Source of the DNA: Siphonodentalium dalli
Lineage: Eukaryota; Mollusca; Scaphopoda; Gadilida; Siphonodentaliidae
Length of the DNA: 64,000 nucleotides
Assembly: GCA_032622095.1 (NCBI GenBank)
Contig: CP136061.1
Span: forward strand, 199,322,244-199,386,243
Reading direction: 5' to 3'
The translations under genes and the position numbers were made by a program. Of the stretch, positions 34,940-44,581 are shown in pieces. Each line of letters starts with the position of its first letter. Within the stretch, counting starts at the first letter, position 1. The notes under the pieces were generated by a model. It did no database searches. It had not been told where the DNA came from and saw nothing but the letters and a program-made list of their open reading frames with translations.

Positions 34940-35967
34940 CAATCATTATCATCATCATCACAATCATCATCATCGTCATCATCGTCAGTATAAAAATCAT
35001 CATCATCATCGTCATCAACCTCATCATCGTCGTCGGCGTCATCATCATCATCACCACCATCATCATCAACAGCAGTAGCATCGCCATCAATATAGTCATT
35101 AAGTACATTTATATCGTCATCACAATTCAACAAATACATATAACAATAATTATCACCGACGGCTCGAGCTCGCATGGGTAGAACATCGCCGGTGCCATTA
35201 AATTTGTTATAGGGAAAATCTAAACATGGGTTTTGATTTACGTTTGTGGGTTCGGTTACACCATAGTGATACTGATCATATAACACACTTTGTGCTAACA
35301 TTTGTCTACTCTCTGTCATCACGTCGGATAAATTACGAGAACCATCTTTATTGATAGTATTTCGACTACGATTATGAATAGGTATCTTTTCCATCGAGAT
35401 GTTAAAATCTGAACTATCTTCATAATCAATTGGCTGAATAGGATTAACATCAGCTGAAACCGTATGATTATTATGGTAAGTATTGCCGTCAGACCATTCA
35501 AGATCTAATTCACAATGAAACGAGGAATGCCCAACACGATACGCGCCTGTCGTGAGATTACTGTTAACTTGAGTTGGTGGTAGCTTATGTGAACAGCTCG
35601 TAGAATATTCGGTGCATGGGTGATTTTCAATAAGGTCACCGGTCGGCCGAAATGAACACTCATGTTTGTCATGTGTAACGGGACTACTGTCTTCGGATTG
35701 CTCGGTCACATTTGTGATAATCATTTGTGAATCAACTGATGAGTGACTCTGCTCGTTGGTCACGTTACACTGGCTAAGATTGAGACTAAATTGATTAACA
35801 GTATGATTTTGAGATTGCACAATGCAATAACCAGGCGCAAATTGATTGAGCGGTGTTGTCATATGATTGTGACCGTAGTGTGTGACAACTAACTGTTCGT
35901 TATCTAGCGTATGTTGGGCATTCGTGCAAGTCGCATTGTTATCAGAGTAAGGTTCAGGTGACAACAT
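31147..35967 (-). CDS. LINE ORF2: poly-Asp extension, endonuclease, reverse transcriptase
   Basis: This intact frame of 1,606 residues starts from the first ATG (35967); the frame is open without an ATG back to the TGA at 36021. Residues 1-465 are a low-complexity region rich in Asn, Asp, Ser and Thr, with an almost pure Asp tract at about 297-370. Residues about 466-725 are an EEP-type endonuclease: LSLNVCGI, SETK (about 500), VYVPPEG, GDFNA (about 607), DYML and SDVH are all present, so the catalytic set is complete. The reverse transcriptase spans about 970-1290 with PGDDG, NYRPITLLS, DFEKAFDKVW, GVRQGENLSP and YADD at 1210-1213. A CPMC...H...C zinc-knuckle-like motif lies at about 1531-1550. 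It would nick target DNA and prime reverse transcription of its own RNA. The N-terminal extension is unusual, since the family usually begins close to the endonuclease. Confidence 0.93.
34862..35066 (-). repeat. (GAT/GAC)n coding microsatellite
   Basis: ATC/GTC triplets on the + strand encode the Asp tract of ORF2, broken only by occasional Asn, Ala, Glu, Cys and Phe/Tyr codons. A second, shorter GAT-like stretch lies in the 3' untranslated region (about 30940-31035). Confidence 0.9.
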
Positions 35968-36018
35968 ATGTGTCCGACACCTGGATAAGTTAAAGTCATA
36001 CACAGGAATAAATTCACA

Positions 36019-36441
36019 TCATGAAGTGACTCTAACATTTTTGTTCTGTTCTGACGGTGGCGTGAAATGATCAGGCCCCCTTTTTCCTGCCTTTGAAATG
36101 TCGCCTGCAGAGCTTTCTGTGCTTGGCAAGGTAGAATTTAGTACATTAGAAAGTCTTTCCACCCCTTTCGCACTCAGGTGTACACCATCGGTCTCATCTT
36201 TGTACATAGTTTTTACAATATTACCGTCTTTTAAGAATAAACAGTCGGTATCTGTGTAAAAGTATCTATCAGTGTTGTCACAGTGAGTGTTCATATACTC
36301 ATTTAATACTGCTGCTGCCATATTGTAGGTATGGTTTTTGCCACCCGCTAATTTCCTTGGAGGGATACTGCAGATATTGACTTCCGCATTTGGGAATGTT
36401 TTCTCAAGTTTGTCCTGGGCTTTATTGAACCAGAATGTTAT
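36019..36441 (-). CDS. LINE ORF1, C-terminal part of an SGNH-type esterase (partial)
   Basis: The open frame runs from about 36441 to a TGA at 36019-36021. Translation gives WFNKAQDKLEKTFPNAEVNI, then a CSIPPRK block and a DGVHLSAKGVERL block. The last matches the Asp-x-x-His block of SGNH/GDSL hydrolases, and the middle one matches their conserved Ser-x-x-Pro-Arg segment. The N-terminal block with the catalytic Ser is missing, so the copy is truncated. Its frame is the same as that of ORF2: the TGA is followed by TGTGAATTTATTCCTGTG, which is open into ORF2. Esterase-type ORF1 proteins of CR1-like elements are thought to help RNP or membrane association. Confidence 0.75.
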   Translation of the reverse strand: MTFWFNKAQDKLEKTFPNAEVNICSIPPRKLAGGKNHTYNMAAAVLNEYMNTHCDNTDRYFYTDTDCLFLKDGNIVKTMYKDETDGVHLSAKGVERLSNVLNSTLPSTESSAGDISKAGKRGPDHFTPPSEQNKNVRVTS

Positions 36442-36444
36442 TTA

Positions 36445-36668
36445 AAATCACAAAGTACAATAAAAAGTAAATATTCAATACCAATTCAATCAAAAATATC
36501 CTATACCAACATATGCTACAAGATGCTGATGTACAGTAAATGTTTGTTGCCAAACATTATAAAATCCCTATGCCTTGCCATATGGTCTGGCAACCACAGG
36601 ACTAAGTCCGGCTTCGATACAAGGCTTACAAATTGGGGTAACTGTTTTATAACGTGCTCTTAGTGAGC
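36445..36668. other. Unique spacer upstream of the LINE
   Basis: Nothing recognised between the LINE boundary and the AGCTCACC repeat. Confidence 0.4.
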
Positions 36669-37090
36669 TTTTTAGCTCACCTGAGACGAAGTCTCCGGTG
36701 GAGCTATAGTCATCACTCGTCGTCCGTCCATCCGTCCGTCCGTCCGTCAACAATTCTTTGAGCATCTATAGATCAGTAGGACCAAATGGGTTCATATTTG
36801 GTGTGGATGTTCCCTAGGTGACTGGTATTCAGATTTGTTCAAATGAGGTCACCCGCTCAAATAGTTGCGAAGCTAGGACCATAACTCTTTTCCACCATAG
36901 TAATTCTTACAGCGACTTCTTCTCGAATTTCATTGGGCCGAATGGGTTCATATTTGGTACAAAAAGGGTCCTTGGGGGACTGTGGTTCAGATTTGTTCAA
37001 ATGAGGTCACTGGGTCAAATGTGGACGGAGCCAGTGACATAACTCAAATTTTTTATTTTTTTTTAAATTCAAGATTTTTGGAATTTTCAG
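36669..37090 (+). repeat. AGCTCACC dispersed repeat, copy 1
   Basis: It starts TTTTTAGCTCACCTGAGACG with a short hairpin (GACGAAGTCTCC), then a CCGT microsatellite. Two rounds of GGGTTCATATTTGGT, CAGATTTGTTCAAATGAGGT and CATAACTC follow. Other copies are at 37733, 44582 and, in part, 40726 and 45855. Repeats of this composition are widespread in marine invertebrates. Confidence 0.8.
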
Positions 37091-37552
37091 GGTGACCTTG
37101 CTCAATTTAAAAAAAAAAAATATATTTTTTAAACATTGTTTAATATAAAATTTTAAACTTTGAAAAAAAGTAACACCATTATAACATCTGCAGAGTTATG
37201 AAACTTTACTCTTTAATGAAATTATGGAAACATTCCACCCACCCCACCCACCCCCCTCCCACATGGCCCAGACCCACCCCCACTCTGCCATCAACCAACA
37301 TCCCTTCCAACCCATATCATCTCCCAATTTTAAATAATTAATACCTCTTCTCACCACAGAAGCAGGTATATCTGCAAAGACACAGGTCAATAATTTAGAT
37401 TAGAATAATAGATGTCATCTGGCTAGTTTATGTAAACAACTGCTAGCAATTTAAAAACAAACTGCTGCTCCCAAGGTTAGGTGATGACTGATAGGAATTG
37501 GTTTCCCTGACATACCGTACAATGGTACTGTGAATGGCTTTATAGATTTCTT
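37091..37552. other. AT-rich spacer with a C-rich patch
   Basis: A C-rich segment at 37235-37290 produces a frame on the - strand (37196-37390) of biased composition. It is not considered coding. Confidence 0.4.
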
Positions 37553-37730
37553 CAAGTCTGGAAATAGTGCATCTGACATTTGCAGAATGAGGTCCCCAGA
37601 GGGTGAATTTAGTGTTGCTACCCCATAAAGCAGACTAGCATAACCAAATACATTCTCCAGTGACCTAATTCTGCTTAGGCCTCATCTTCTGGGAAGTATC
37701 CAAAGTATCAAATTGAAACTTTGTTTTAGT
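37553..37730. repeat. Foldback family D, partial copy 1
   Basis: Begins CAAGTCTGGAAATAGTG and contains the inverted pair AGGTCCCCAGAGGGTGAATT and a diverged complement. It runs up to the next AGCTCACC repeat. The full form is at 51354-51800. Confidence 0.7.
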
Positions 37731-37732
37731 TT

Positions 37733-38118
37733 TTAGCTCACCTGAGACGAAGTCTCCGGTGGAGCTATAGTCATCACTCCTCGTCCGTCTGTCCGTCCGT
37801 CCGTCCGTCAAGAATCATCTTCTTCTCAAGAACCGTAAGACTGAACAGGTTCATATTTGGTGTGGATGTTCCCTAGGTGATTCACATTCAGATTTGTTCA
37901 AATGAGGTCATCAGGTCAATTAGTTCAGAAAGCAGGGCCACAACTCTATTCCTTCGTAGTAATTCTTAGAACGACTTCTTTTCCAGAACTATAAGGCCCA
38001 ATGGGTTCATATTTGGTGTGGATGTTCCCCAGGTGACTCACATTCAGATTTGTTCAAATGAGGTCACTAGGTTGATTAGTTGAGAAACCAGGGCCATAAC
38101 TCATAGTAATTCTTAGAA
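37733..38118 (+). repeat. AGCTCACC repeat, copy 2, first segment
   Basis: TTTTAGCTCACCTGAGACG onward is near identical to copy 1. It is interrupted at 38118 by a 2.6-kb transposon and resumes at 40726. It is broken again at 41155 and resumes at 42546. Confidence 0.75.
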
Positions 38119-39749
38119 CAGTCCTTCGAATTTGGAAAACGTAGGTGCGCAGTATATCGCTCTGAGCTTTTGGGATTTGCGCGCGCCTTTTTTGAGGGAG
38201 CACAATTCAAATTAACATCGATGAAATGATTACTGAATAAAGACAAACACAAGTATAATGATACACACGTATTATTCTAAGTGTGGCAACAGAAACAGAA
38301 ATAAAAAACATATGTTTATATTGTACAATAGTCCACATGATAATAGCATCAACAATCCGGCAATCCCGATGAATCTGATCACGGTAATTAGTCGACTTCC
38401 GCGTCTGAGAGCGCATGCCCATCAGACTCGCTTAAAGTTTCAAACTCGGAAGTGGAATCCTAATCGTTAACCGCAATCAGATTCACCGGAATCCGATGAG
38501 TCAACCCAGGTCCCAAGCTAGGTATTGAAAACAGGGAGAAATGAAGTCTCCCTCTGTAGATTTTAGGGAGACTTGAGCCAGAATAGGGAGACTTATAAAA
38601 AAAAATTCGCTTTATTTATCTGCACATCAATAAATAAGATAAAACAAGATAAAACATATTTAGCAAGATACAACACAAGTATAGCACCTGTATAGATCGA
38701 TAATCTAAAATTTTAACTAAATTTATAACTTTAATTTTTTTTTAAACTGTTGACTTTTATCTGAAGAAATTAATTGTCTACTTCATAACTTTTAATATCT
38801 GAATTGTTATTATGAATTTAAATTTTTGGAAATGGCTTTTGGCCACTGCTGTAATGTGGGTGTCCGTTAAAATAAACAATAAGGACTAATTAAGGAGGTG
38901 TAAAAACCTTTTAATTTTGTTTCTAAAGAGTTTATTGTTGAATACCATCATCACGACCGTCAGTGTTGTCTGATGATAATCCGATTAAAGCAATAAACTT
39001 GACGAGTTTGATAGCCGTGTCACAATAGTGGTTAATGTGTTCTTAACAGAGACCAGTTGAGCTTATAATATGCACCAGCAGGTTATTTAAATACCTGCAT
39101 TGTAACGAAGTAGTCCTACATGCAATTAATTTGCAACCGTTAACAGACGTACGGGTATATACGCGGAGCACGTGGTCTGAGCAATAGATTGACAACAATT
39201 GTAATTTGCAAACACATAGTTTTGACACAAATTAATCCTTTTAAATGAGTTTGGATAGTAATAGTTTATTATGTAGATGTTTGATTTAACTAAGAACATT
39301 AAATTAAGTACTTCCAACGCAGATTCAAACCTCTGTGTTTAATAGTAAGCAAGCACGTGTCCTTGTTTGTAAACAAAATAAAATGCAATTCCAAAAAGTA
39401 AAAAGTTGGATTGGGAAACGGAATCCGACACAAACTACTTTTGTAAAAGTGAAAATTCATAGATATGTTTTAGTTTAATTTCAAAGACAGTATTATTTGT
39501 TCACTTTGGCTACTGCATGAGCAGTGGAAACCATGTATGGCTATACATTTGCGGTTACAAAATGACCCGACGGAACAAATTAAGTAAGGTCTAAATTCCA
39601 GTCTCCTTAAAACGAACCAGTAGCTCATCATAAACTTCGTTGCTCAGCGCAATTTGCCATTTCCAAAAGCACCCAATCTGATTAGAATATGTGGATAGGG
39701 TACACCATGTATAATTTATAAATAAAATGCCTCGTTGGAACAGTTGAGA

Positions 39750-39995
39750 CTATATATATATTTTTTTTGCAAAACGAGCAGAAACGAGTCTAATTTTCAC
39801 CGGTAAAATTACCGTAAATCCTAAGCTAGATTTGTCAAATTTGGAAGGCTTCGTTTTCGCCTTGCGGACATCCGAGGGCGACTTCGCCGGCCCGAGGGCG
39901 AAATTCTCGCCCGAGTCGCCTCCTAGCGTGGGGCCTGAGTCAACCCTCTTTCGCTTTGATAGTATTGTGGTTTCGTCACCAGTCTCGGGATCCAA
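39750..39995 (-). CDS. Possible exon of a transposon protein, unidentified
   Basis: The open frame encodes DPETGDETTILSKRKRVDSG followed by a Gly-, Ser- and Lys-rich stretch including SPSDVRKAKTKPSKFDKSS. No ATG is in frame: the frame opens with TTG after a stop, so it would have to be an internal exon. SKRKR is a plausible nuclear localisation signal. Possible donors are ACG/GTAATT or CCG/GTGAAA. The sequence is more GC- and CpG-rich than its surroundings, and the location inside a TIR element points to a transposase or accessory protein. Function is not recognised. Confidence 0.35.
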   Translation of the reverse strand: MDPETGDETTILSKRKRVDSGPTLGGDSGENFALGPAKSPSDVRKAKTKPSKFDKSSLGFTVILPVKIRLVSARFAKKIYI

Positions 39996-40277
39996 ATAAG
40001 CGTACGGGTACGATTATTTATTTTCTGCTAAAAATCCCCCCTGTACGAGATTATTAGGGACCGCTTCGTTTATTAATTTTCCACACCAAAAAAACTGCAT
40101 GTCCCTTGCAAAAACTAGATTTAAAAATGCGCAGATAATAATTTGAAACAAAGTTGCCTGAATGAGTTGTTTGCACGCAGAATTCTGAGGATTTTCCGAT
40201 TCTTTTTTTAATCTGGGAGAATCTGCTGATCACGTGTTATTATAAATAAGTTTCCGATTTCGTGATACTGCTCATTC

Positions 40278-40425
40278 GTTGGCCGATATTATTAACTGTG
40301 GCGATTACGTGACGCAACACGTGTCCTCATTGGTCGATATTATTAGCTGCCTATTTTTAATGATGACGCTTGATTCCTCTTCAGTGTTCCGACTGTCCCA
40401 TTGGTCAATATCATTAGGTGCCCAG
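40278..40425 (-). promoter_or_regulatory. Cluster of inverted CCAAT boxes
   Basis: Three related segments, TTGGCCGATATTATTAACTG, TTGGTCGATATTATTAGCTG and TTGGTCAATATCATTAGGTG, lie at about 40279, 40331 and 40401. Each supplies CCAAT or GGCCAA on the - strand, 280-400 bases upstream of the 39995 frame. Repeated CCAAT boxes suggest an NF-Y-type promoter of the transposon, an inference from sequence only. Confidence 0.4.
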
Positions 40426-40725
40426 ATTGAACGATGCATTGTCAAGAAGGTGGCCGTTTGTTTTCATTCATCGAGTAATAATGCGATCACAATGTTTGTT
40501 ACTACTAGTAGTTACCAGGTTCGTAATCAGCGTCATCACTGCTGAGAAAGATACATGGTGGATAGCCTTATCGGCGTTTGACCATTGGTGTGTTGTTTGT
40601 TAAAATCTCGTTCACTGGTTGCAAATTCTGAGGTGCCCATTTGAAATTTTCGGCGTGCGCATTTAATAACTCGCAGGTTTTTAAATCCGCGCGCGCCAAT
40701 TGCGCACCTCAAAATCGAAGGACTG

Positions 40726-41155
40726 TTAGAATGATTTCTTCTCAACAAATATTGGGCTGATTTAGCTTATATTTGGCAAGGAGGGACATTGGGTGACTGG
40801 GGTTCAGATTTGTTCAAATGGGGTCACTGGGTCAAATAGGGGCAGAGCCAGGGACATAACTCTAAAAACAAAAAATTACATTTTTGCATTTTGAACTTGA
40901 ATTTTTTTTTAGACACATCACAGCCTCATATTTCTTACCTAGATTTTTCTTAGCACATTCTTCATCTGTATGGATTTTTGTATCATTTATTTAACCCTTT
41001 CCTCTCTTGTTTTTATATAGAATTCATCCAAGACAGGATGAATCAAACATTTTTCATCTGATCAACACCAAATTTGGTTTATGAATTGTTGACACCTATA
41101 TACAGATCAATTTCAAATATGGGTTTGATCCCATATATTTTAACAGAGTTATGAC
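40726..41155 (+). repeat. AGCTCACC repeat, copy 2, continuation
   Basis: GTTCAGATTTGTTCAAATGG, GGTCACTGGGTCAAATAGG and CATAACTC continue the repeat interrupted at 38118. It runs to GAGTTATGAC where the next transposon inserts. Confidence 0.65.
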
Positions 41156-42545
41156 TAGGGCCCTGCGATTCGGGCATTATTAATTCGATTCGATTCGATT
41201 CGATTCGATTCAGCAAACGTAGACCATTAGATCTGACATTGGGCGAAAAATCAAGGTAAAAATTGTTAACGAGGTCCGCATTATTCGTATGTGAATGTCC
41301 CGACGTCTGTTCTTGACGAAATACAGACGCAATTTGTAATCGGAGATGCTATTTGAATAATTTAGATAACTTGAACTATCGGATTCGCGCATAAACGGCG
41401 AGTCCAATCTCGCCAGGAAGACGTTTGTCTTGTATGTGAGAGAAAACCTCGATTTCAAATACGCATGCGCTATTCGATTTACACTAACAGCTGGGACTAA
41501 TATTAGTACCAGCTAACAGTCACTCTTATCTGTTCCTCGCGCAATCGTCGATGAATTTGAATTCCGGATTAATGATTATCAGTCATTACCAGAACATTGC
41601 ATTAGCAATGATACAATTGGTATACCCGGTATTGATAAAATGCACGTGAGAGGCAGTCATATTGCAGTGTTTGTCTTACTCGTCCAGTCACCCACGGCCC
41701 ACCCTGATATTAGACTATTAGTAGACTTAAATAAATTATATACTAAGTACCGTACATGTTTAGTTATTAACAAAAGACACAACTCATCAGATATTTGATG
41801 ATTCAAATGAAAATATAAATTGTCATAATAACTAAAGTTGATTGCCATTCATCTTCCGATGCATGCAAACTAAAACTATGGCTATACGCTATATATAGTG
41901 AAGGTTATCCCCTAATTTCCCGGGTTTCCCCCACTAGCAGACGTAAAAAGAACCGACGTCACGACTAAGCTGATCTAAAATACAGACTGCTTACAAATGT
42001 AGAACCGCTGGGTAATTTACGGACTAAATTACTATCTATATATTCCCATGTGCGCTGCATATTGTTAAGCTAAGCTTTTGAATGGACATGCCTGTGCGTG
42101 CGTGTATAGAAAGAAGAAGATGGAATGAAGCATACACAAGTCTACATTTCCGCCATGTCGCGTATTTACTAGTACACCGCAAATGAAAAACGGATCCAAT
42201 TATAATTAATTTTCAGCTTCCGCCCATTTTAGCGGATTCCGCGTTGCGTTATCGCTATTCTGAGATGATGTTCCCGGCGACGTGGACCGAATTGCAGTAT
42301 GATGGTCCATGTATTTTGAAAGGGCAGCATCGGAGTTGATTCAATTGTATCACGGGATTTTTTGAGAATTTGATGTGCTAAATGCTTAATATTATCTGTA
42401 AAACGATCGATCTAGGCCCGCTACTAGAAACGCGCAGTGTACTTTGAGGTAATCGAATCGAAAAACTGGTACTCAAAATCGAAAACGATTCGATTCGATT
42501 CAGAGGGATGAATCGAATTTCGATTCGATGCATCGCAGGCCCCTA
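41156..42545. mobile_element. hAT-type TIR element with CGATT microsatellite ends
   Basis: TAGGGCCCTGCGATTCG at the left and CGATGCATCGCAGGCCCCTA at the right are flanked by an 8-bp duplication, GTTATGAC (41148-41155 and 42546-42553). Subterminal (CGATT)n arrays stand at both ends (41188-41215 and about 42465-42530). There is no transposase. The mini-hairpin CTGGGACTAATA copy 3 is inside. Confidence 0.85.
41491..41512. repeat. Mini-hairpin CTGGGACTAATA, copy 3
   Basis: CTGGGACTAATATTAGTACCAG is a compact palindrome related to 18305-18341 and 19693-19731, with nearly no loop. Confidence 0.65.
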
Positions 42546-42834
42546 GTTATGACCCTTTATAATTCACACCTCTAATTGCCAAGCCCTATGAATTTTAGAG
42601 AGAACATCACACAGCTGAATGCTGTATAATTGAGGAAGCCAATTTATCACTAGGGACACTTGATACTATGGGGAGAGACTGCTTGCTTGCCATCTGTCAA
42701 GCTTTGATTGATGACACTGTATTCCAGTTCTCTGTACAATATTAAGTTAATCCACCTGTTGAAACAGGTTTGTGGCATTTAGTTAAACACCTATTCTGCA
42801 AGAATAAATAGGAAAAGTCTATTGTTCATTTCCT

Positions 42835-43266
42835 CAAGCCTGGACATAGTGTGTCTGACATTTGCAGAATGAGGTCCCCAGAGGGTGAATTTAGTGTTGC
42901 TACCCGGTACAGCAGGCTAGCATCACCAAATACACCCTCCAGGGACCTAATTCTGCTTAGGCCTCATCTTCTGGGAAGTATCCTAAGTATCAAATTTGTT
43001 TTAGTTACTTTTTGACTTTTTCCCACTGTTCAGTTTCAATGTCCCCCTACTTTGCAGAAGATAAAATGCATAATTGAGGTGTTCAATGGTTGTGCATCAC
43101 CAACATCAACTGCAGAACTTCAATCCTAGGTTTCTATTGGCCGTTGAGGCCTAATCAGACCGAGGATGAATTGGTGATGCTGGCCCGCCTTTCCGATGGT
43201 TGTGTCTTAAATTCACCTTTTGGGGACCTTATTCTGCAAATGTCAGACACACTAAATTCAGGCTTG
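42835..43266. mobile_element. Foldback family D, copy 2
   Basis: Starts CAAGCCTGGACATAGTGTGT and ends with the complement of CAAGCCTGAATTTAGTG. It contains GGTCCCCAGAGGGTGAATTT and its inverse. It is 432 bases long. No direct flanking repeat like that of 51354-51800 was found. Confidence 0.7.
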
Positions 43267-43385
43267 GCGGTTTCATATTATTTTCTTAACCACCACTTAT
43301 CCAAATGAAATCATACCAGAGACATAACTCTTTTTTTTTAAAGTTGTTACAGGCCTTTCCATTAGTCTAATTTGGGGACACCGAA

Positions 43386-43418
43386 CAAACCTGCCGGACC
43401 ATGGTTCCGGCAGGTTTG
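43386..43418. repeat. Hairpin with CCATGG centre, copy 3 (different stem)
   Basis: CAAACCTGCCGG pairs perfectly with CCGGCAGGTTTG around ACCATGGTT. It is followed by CGAAAATTTGAGATTTCAAG, similar to the motif after copies 1 and 2. The arms differ from those copies but remain complementary. Confidence 0.85.
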
Positions 43419-43929
43419 CGAAAATTTGAGATTTCAAGTCCACGAAACGCCATTTCCTGGCTTCTCAGACTATAATAAGTATCTATTTCAACCTAATTGT
43501 ATTGAATTGAATCTTTCATTTCTAGTCCATTTCACATTTTCAGAGCAATATACAAGGTCACATCCAGAAAATTGTTTCATACAGTACCATTTACAGAATT
43601 GGATATCAAACTCATCATCCCAAAACACTTTTTGACTTTATTCTTGTGCATAATTCTAATATATTATTAAGTCAATTATTTAATAAATATAATTTTAGTA
43701 TCTAATTCTTGTTGCTGAATGTGTTCAAAATTATGTGAACTTAAGTGCTAACTTATGTATATTGTGACAAAGTCACAAACTGATGAAAATATAAATAAAT
43801 GAATTGATTAAAAATTAAATCTAATCAACTTATCAACAATGAAGTTGATGATGAAATCATGTATTTAATAATATATATGGATTTTGGGATGATGGTTATT
43901 AACCAAACACTAATTTGCTAAATAACCCC

Positions 43930-44172
43930 TTATTGAACAGAGTGAACAAAATGACTGTGACAGTCGCCGGTCGGCTCACTTTCGGTTTCAGTGAAATTTT
44001 CACTTTCAGTTTCCTTCGTTTTGTCAGTTTCGCTAGCGGCAATGTTTGTAAAGAAGGATGTTATGGGCGCAGTTTGACTGTCTTCCTCTTTTCGTTTGCG
44101 TTTGGAAGAGTATGTACCGCTCGTTTTATTGTGAGACTTGCCACTTGTTCGAGGCCTCCCTCGCGAACTCAT
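43930..44172 (-). CDS. AT-hook/NLS-containing frame, probable transposase N-terminus
   Basis: ATG at 44172 opens MSSRGRPRTSGKSHNKTSGT, then SSKRKRKEEDS, QTAPITSFFTNI and an acidic Ser/Thr-rich tail, ending at a stop at 43930. RGRPR is an AT-hook core and KRKRK a likely nuclear signal. The ITSFF segment recalls the short hydrophobic motif near the N-terminus of many hAT transposases, and also loosely a PCNA-binding box. The catalytic part is absent, so this is at best a first exon or remnant. Its position inside the TIR element 43350-44470 supports a transposon origin. Confidence 0.45.
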   Translation of the reverse strand: MSSRGRPRTSGKSHNKTSGTYSSKRKRKEEDSQTAPITSFFTNIAASETDKTKETESENFTETESEPTGDCHSHFVHSVQ

Positions 44173-44581
44173 GATTATTTTCAAAATTTTATTCTAAAAT
44201 CATCGCTAACCAAGCTGAAACATTCGTATCTTTCCCAGACAGAAGAGTGTGATAATTTCAAAGGGGGGTAATTCACTATTAAATTAGAACTCGCATTCCG
44301 CGTTTTACAATGTTCCGATTTTGATTTCCGTTTCCGATCGAAAAAAAAAAATGGTGTTTAGTCTGTCAAAAACATCGATAAAACAATAAAACAAACTCTT
44401 ATTTTGGGGACTTTGTCGTAATTTGGGGACACCGGTAGTCGGCTTGAATTGGGGGGAATGATAAGGCCTGTTGTTAAATTGAAATCTTTGCTCAATTTAA
44501 AAAAAAAAGAATGAACAAAATTCAAATTTAACATGAAAAAAAAAAATCTGAATTTTTTTTTCATTTAACCTTTTATTTTTT

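Larger units (their letters stand above)
30785..36441 (-). mobile_element. Non-LTR retrotransposon (LINE), CR1/L2-like, 5'-truncated
   Basis: Reading on the - strand, the element starts inside ORF1 at about 36441 and ends downstream of AATAAA (30810-30815). It encodes the C-terminal part of an SGNH/GDSL-type esterase ORF1 and a complete endonuclease-reverse transcriptase ORF2. An esterase ORF1 is known in CR1-like elements, and the apurinic-type endonuclease, YADD reverse transcriptase and C-terminal zinc-knuckle fit the jockey/CR1/L2 group. No frameshift is seen in ORF2, so the insertion is young. An in-frame stop at 36442-36444 marks the 5' boundary. No target duplication was identified. 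Confidence 0.9.
38119..40725. mobile_element. 2.6-kb TIR transposon inside the AGCTCACC repeat
   Basis: The ends are CAGTCCTTCGAATTTG and CAAAATCGAAGGACTG, flanked by a 6-bp duplication, TTAGAA (38113-38118 and 40726-40731). The host repeat reads straight across when the element is removed, matching other copies. The interior contains a lysine-rich open frame on the - strand (39750-39995), preceded by a cluster of inverted CCAAT boxes. Subterminal GGTGCGCA occurs at both ends. hAT-like termini with a shorter-than-usual duplication leave the superfamily open. Confidence 0.75.
43350..44470. mobile_element. 1.1-kb TIR transposon carrying an AT-hook/NLS frame
   Basis: CAGGCCTTTCCATT at the left is inverted as AATGATAAGGCCTG at the right, with two mismatches. 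A 6-bp duplication, TTGTTA (43344-43349 and 44471-44476), flanks it. GGGGACACCG follows the left end and appears near the right end. It carries a CCATGG hairpin (43386-43418) and an open frame on the - strand (43930-44172). Confidence 0.7.

Noticed and set aside
34815-35108. Met-rich frame on the - strand
   Set aside because: It is the ATG reading of the GAT microsatellite, out of frame with the intact ORF2.
37196-37390. Trp/Gly-rich frame
   Set aside because: It results from a C-rich low-complexity patch on the opposite strand.
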